Below, piece by piece: positions 61,053 through 64,000 of a stretch of 64,000 bases of DNA. Position 1 is the first letter of the stretch, and each line of letters begins with the position of its first letter. The translations under genes and the position numbers were made by a program. Source of the stretch: CAYVVT01 sp964454335 (GTDB lineage Bacteria; Fidelibacterota; UBA8477; JABMPR01); assembly GCA_964454335.1 (NCBI GenBank), contig CAYVVT010000013.1, forward strand, positions 28,268-92,267. Direction: 5' to 3'. The notes under the pieces are model-generated. The model was not told the origin of the DNA. It ran no database searches and saw only the letters and a list, made by a program, of their open reading frames with translations.

Positions 61053-62417
61053 TCAGGAACCACCGACCGTATCCACCTCAATACCGAGATCATCGATCTT
61101 GCGATAGAGACTGCTGAGGCCGATACCCAGGACCTCGGCGGCTTGGGCTTTGTCACTCCCTTCGCGGTTCAACACGCTGATGATGTGCTGCTTCTCGAAG
61201 GAACGTGATGCTTCCTTGAGGTTATCGGGGTACTGGGAGGTGGTAAGCTCAAAGGTCCTCTGGGGCAGATCTTCCATACCGATGGAATCACCGTCACACA
61301 GCAGGACCGCGCGCTCAACGATATTCTCCAGTTCGCGAACCTCTCCCTTCCAGTTGTAATTGATCAACGCTCGCAACGCTTCATTGTCGATGCCCATGAC
61401 CCGGCGTTTCAATTCCTCATTGTACTTGTTGATGAAATGCTTCACCAGCAGGGGAATGTCATCCTTGCGCTCAGCAAGGGCAGGGAGGTAGATCTCAATG
61501 ATGTTCAAACGGTAGAAAAGGTCCTCGCGGAAATTGCCATTCTCGACCTCCTTTGCCAGGTCCCGGTTGGTGGCGGCAATGAGTCGGACATTGATGGGAA
61601 CGTGTGCATTGCTGCCCAGGGGTTTGATCTCCCGAGTCTCGATGGAACGCAGCAATTTCACCTGGACCTGCAGCGGTATCTCGCCAACCTCGTCCAGGAA
61701 GAGTGTACCGCCTGATGCTGCCTTGAACACTCCATCCTTATCGCGGACAGCGCCGGTAAAAGCGCCCTTCTTGTAGCCAAAGAGCTCCGACTCGAAGAGC
61801 GTTTCAGGGATGGCGCCACAGTTGATGGCCACGAATGGGCGGCTCTCCCGCTCGGAGCGTGAGTGGATCGCCCGGGCCACCAGCTCTTTGCCGGTACCCG
61901 ACCGGCCGGTGACCAGAACCGTAGAGGTGGACGGTGCGACACGATCGATGAGATGATACATCTTCTTCATCGCTTCACTCTCACCGACAATATGTTCGAA
62001 ATTGTACTGTGCCGAGATCTCCTTCCGTAGAAAACGTACTTCCCGGATGAGAGAGCGGTGCTTCTCGAGATTCCTCAACCTCAGGATCAATTCGTCGAAA
62101 TCCAGGGGTTTCAGCATGTAGTCGACTGCGCCATGATGTAACGCATCGATAGCAGATTCAGTGGATCCGTAGGAGGTGATGAGGATAACAAAGGTATCCG
62201 GTGCGCTTTCCTCCACATGGCGCAGCAGCGTCATTCCATCCAACTCAGGCATCTTGATGTCCGAGATGATGATATCGAAATGGTTCTCCTCGAGCATCTC
62301 CTGGGCCACTTTGCCGTTCTCCGCCGTGTAGGCCAGGAAGCCCTCGTCCGTCAGCAATTCATTCAGCGATTCCCGGATTTCCTGTTCATCATCTACAATG
62401 AGAACCGATGTTTCCAT
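61053..62417 (-). CDS. Sigma-54-dependent response regulator (NtrC family)
   Basis: Protein of 454 residues. The receiver domain has the phospho-acceptor Asp53 (IISDIKMPELDG). The AAA+ domain carries Walker A (TGRSGTGKELVARAIH), the sigma-54 contact GYKKGAFTGAVRDKDG and Walker B (GGTLFLDEVGEI). The C-terminal HTH is of the Fis type (SDKAQAAEVLGIGLSSLYRKIDDLG). It should activate sigma-54 promoters in response to the kinase encoded just upstream. The target genes are unknown. Confidence 0.95.
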   Translation of the reverse strand: METSVLIVDDEQEIRESLNELLTDEGFLAYTAENGKVAQEMLEENHFDIIISDIKMPELDGMTLLRHVEESAPDTFVILITSYGSTESAIDALHHGAVDYMLKPLDFDELILRLRNLEKHRSLIREVRFLRKEISAQYNFEHIVGESEAMKKMYHLIDRVAPSTSTVLVTGRSGTGKELVARAIHSRSERESRPFVAINCGAIPETLFESELFGYKKGAFTGAVRDKDGVFKAASGGTLFLDEVGEIPLQVQVKLLRSIETREIKPLGSNAHVPINVRLIAATNRDLAKEVENGNFREDLFYRLNIIEIYLPALAERKDDIPLLVKHFINKYNEELKRRVMGIDNEALRALINYNWKGEVRELENIVERAVLLCDGDSIGMEDLPQRTFELTTSQYPDNLKEASRSFEKQHIISVLNREGSDKAQAAEVLGIGLSSLYRKIDDLGIEVDTVGGS

Positions 62418-62422
62418 TCTAT

Positions 62423-63727
62423 TTACTCCTTGGGTAATTGGATCTTGAAGGTGGCGCCATGCCCGGGTTCACTTTCAACACTGAGCTCACCCTGCATACT
62501 CTTGATGATACCGTGACTGACACTGAGCCCCAGACCGGTACCTTCGCCGATCTTCTTGGTGGTGAAGAAAGGTTCGAAGATCTTGTCCATTACGGCTTCA
62601 TCCATGCCAGGGCCGTTATCACTTACCGAGATGTTGACTTCCTGCCCATTCTGGGAACTGGAAATGGTGACAGTATCTCCGCGTTCTTTCAGGGCATCGA
62701 ATGCGTTCACCAGCAGATTGACGATGACCTGGTGCAATTTGTCCGGAGAAGCCTTGATCTGGGGCAGATCCTCCAGCTGGAGGTCGATCTTGACCTTCTG
62801 GCTGCGATTGTCGTAGCTCATAAGTCCCACTGCGGATTGTATGACGTCATTGATCTGTACTGCACGGAGATCGGTTGCCTGGGGCCGTGTAAAATCCACC
62901 AGTTCATGTACGATCTTGGTAATTCGTTCGATGTTGCTCCGAATGCGGTTCAGCTTGCTGTGGTATTCCGTATTGGCCAGGCGGCGTTCCAGGAGCTGTA
63001 CCAGCGAGCTGATCGAGGTGAGGGGATTGCCGATCTCATGCGCCACGCCGGCTGCAAGCTGCCCCACAGTTGCCAGACGGTCAGATTGCCTCATCTGGTG
63101 CTCGATCTTCCGTAATTCCGAAATGTCACGGATGATCTGGGAGCGACCGATGATCTCACCATTTGAAAGCAGAGCCGTCTCTGTGAGATTCACCTGGATA
63201 TGGCGTCCCTGTCTGGTAATCCGTTCCGTCTGATAATTCTTGACCTCGCCGGTATGTGTAATGCCGTAGGCCAGACACAGTAATTCACCCATTTCGATCA
63301 GCTCATCGGGGATCATCATACCGATGGATTGTCCGATAGCCTCGTGGGCAGTCCAGCCGAACAGTCTTTCCGCGCCCATGTTCCAGCTCTGGATGCGATT
63401 ATCAAGTCCCACGGTGATGATGGCGTCAGCGGAATTCTCCACGATGTTCCGATAGCGGGATTCCGTGAGGGAAATCTGGTTCTCGAACTGGATTCTGAAA
63501 TGATACAGGGTCCAGAGAGCCCAGCCGATGAGCAGGACACCGATGAGTATTCCTCGGGTGAGCAACAGGGATTTGAAAGTAACATCGTCCAGGTGGTGGA
63601 AGTAACGATCCTCAAGGATCTCCCAGACACCCAGGACGAAAAGCAGGATACTGCCACTGGCCAGGAGCAGCCAGCCAAGGCGGATGGAACGGGCGGTGAC
63701 AGCCAGATTCTTGAAGAGCTCCTGCAT
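62423..63727 (-). CDS. PAS-domain sensor histidine kinase (NtrB-like)
   Basis: Protein of about 434 residues. Two membrane helices at the N-terminus (LLLASGSILLFVLGVWEIL and TRGILIGVLLIGWALWTLY) enclose a short periplasmic loop. A PAS domain (YRNIVENSADAIITVGLD, WNMGAERLFGWTAHEAIG) precedes the kinase with H-box AAGVAHEIGNPLTSI (His230) and the ATPase motifs LVNAFDAL, DNGPGMD and GTGLGLSVSHGII. It probably phosphorylates the adjacent NtrC-type regulator. I chose ATG 63727; a TTG at 63748 is in frame. Confidence 0.92.
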   Translation of the reverse strand: MQELFKNLAVTARSIRLGWLLLASGSILLFVLGVWEILEDRYFHHLDDVTFKSLLLTRGILIGVLLIGWALWTLYHFRIQFENQISLTESRYRNIVENSADAIITVGLDNRIQSWNMGAERLFGWTAHEAIGQSIGMMIPDELIEMGELLCLAYGITHTGEVKNYQTERITRQGRHIQVNLTETALLSNGEIIGRSQIIRDISELRKIEHQMRQSDRLATVGQLAAGVAHEIGNPLTSISSLVQLLERRLANTEYHSKLNRIRSNIERITKIVHELVDFTRPQATDLRAVQINDVIQSAVGLMSYDNRSQKVKIDLQLEDLPQIKASPDKLHQVIVNLLVNAFDALKERGDTVTISSSQNGQEVNISVSDNGPGMDEAVMDKIFEPFFTTKKIGEGTGLGLSVSHGIIKSMQGELSVESEPGHGATFKIQLPKE

Positions 63728-63740
63728 TCCGATGAAGATA

Positions 63741-63758
63741 ATTCTCAATAATGAGAAT
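63741..63758. promoter_or_regulatory. Inverted repeat upstream of the sensor kinase
   Basis: ATTCTCA (63741-63747) and TGAGAAT (63752-63758) form a 7-bp inverted repeat with 4 bases between them, 14 nt before the ATG of the kinase gene. It could be an operator. Confidence 0.35.
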
Positions 63759-63820
63759 GCTAGAGAAATTGGGATTTTTATAGTCCTGAATCACTAATGC
63801 GAGGCATTAGCAAAAAACAT

Positions 63821-63848
63821 TTGTCACCGCTGACCCCCCGCTTATATT
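63821..63848 (+). promoter_or_regulatory. Predicted promoter of tRNA-Ala
   Basis: TTGTCA (63821-63826), a 16-bp spacer, TATATT (63843-63848) and then CATGCCGC. The tRNA starts about 75 nt after the expected start site. Confidence 0.5.
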
Positions 63849-63928
63849 CATGCCGCTTTTTAGGGTTAGAAGTCGTATTCTTTTACCGGGAATTCGTAAT
63901 CCGTAATTCCGAATTCTTAAGTAAATAC

Positions 63929-64000
63929 GGGGCCTTAGCTCAGCTGGGAGAGCGCTTGACTGGCAGTCAAGAGGTCAGCGGTTCGATCCCGCTAGGCTCC
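63929..64000 (+). tRNA. tRNA-Ala (anticodon GGC), cut one base before its end
   Basis: The acceptor GGGGCCT pairs with AGGCTCC at the window end. The D arm has GCTCAGCTGGGAGAGC, the anticodon loop CTGGCAG gives anticodon GGC (63962-63964), and the T arm is AGCGGTTCGATCCCGCT. All 72 bases up to the last acceptor pair are present; the discriminator and any CCA are outside. Confidence 0.93.

Noticed and set aside
1..64000. CRISPR array, insertion sequence, prophage or rRNA genes
   Set aside because: No regularly spaced repeats, transposase, phage or rRNA sequence was seen.

Overview
The window is chromosomal DNA of a bacterium, roughly half G+C and densely coded, with genes that often overlap by 1-8 nt. 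It looks like a Gram-negative member of the FCB group. Evidence for this is a PorZ-like protein, proteins with type IX secretion (T9SS)-like C-terminal domains, secreted proteins ending in paired dockerin-type repeats, and a BatA-type membrane protein. A Marinimicrobia (SAR406)-like lineage is my best guess, but this is inference from gene style only.

Layout. (1) 1-11.1 kb: a surface-polysaccharide locus on the + strand with three glycosyltransferases, a methyltransferase, a flippase, a FemAB/GNAT protein, a polysaccharide deacetylase, a sulfatase-fold transferase and a YfhO-type membrane protein. A tiny relic of a LamG-dockerin gene sits inside it. (2) 11.2-12.7 kb: an orphan sensor kinase. 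(3) 12.8-16.4 kb: rplM-rpsI-rpsB-tsf-pyrH-frr. (4) 16.6-18.8 kb: peroxiredoxin, a small secreted protein and a LamG-dockerin protein. (5) 18.9-28.3 kb: yajC-def-fmt-rsmB-PASTA-rpe and then a membrane kinase, a BatA-like protein, hflX and a patatin. (6) 28.4-33.5 kb: an acyl-CoA/acetate module (CoA hydrolase-GNAT fusion, ADP-forming acyl-CoA synthetase, Pta-N-like protein). (7) 33.5-42.1 kb, minus strand: an outer-membrane barrel, an SDR protein, tRNA-Ser with unusual repeats around it, tadA, a candidate selenoprotein, yigZ, a secreted metalloprotease, der and a DUF512 radical-SAM-like protein. (8) 42.4-47.8 kb: DUF1015, aminotransferase, serA, gatB. (9) 47.8-54.2 kb: a coiled-coil protein, an M23 peptidase, CapA, miaB, LapA/LapB-like proteins and a SPOR protein. 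(10) 54.2-59.9 kb: tRNA-Sec (selC), a beta-helix lipoprotein, an M50 protease and a PorZ-like protein. (11) 60-64 kb: trxB, an NtrC/NtrB-like two-component pair, and tRNA-Ala cut by the window end.

The most interesting result is a linked pair. A minus-strand gene (36318-37241) encodes a secreted thioredoxin-like/dockerin protein whose single in-frame UGA falls exactly where the first Cys of a CxxC redox motif should be. It is followed by hairpins placed as a bacterial SECIS would be. About 17 kb away lies a structurally complete tRNA-Sec gene (54172-54263) with a UCA anticodon. Conventional gene calling would truncate this protein to its C-terminal half. selA, selB and selD are not in the window. 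Other points of note are a broken copy of the tRNA-Ser 3' end with a 62-nt insertion in its T arm, a perfect 21-bp inverted repeat reaching into the tRNA-Ser gene, a PASTA protein without its kinase, and a recurring promoter pattern with a TAnnTT -10 box and a GC-rich discriminator.
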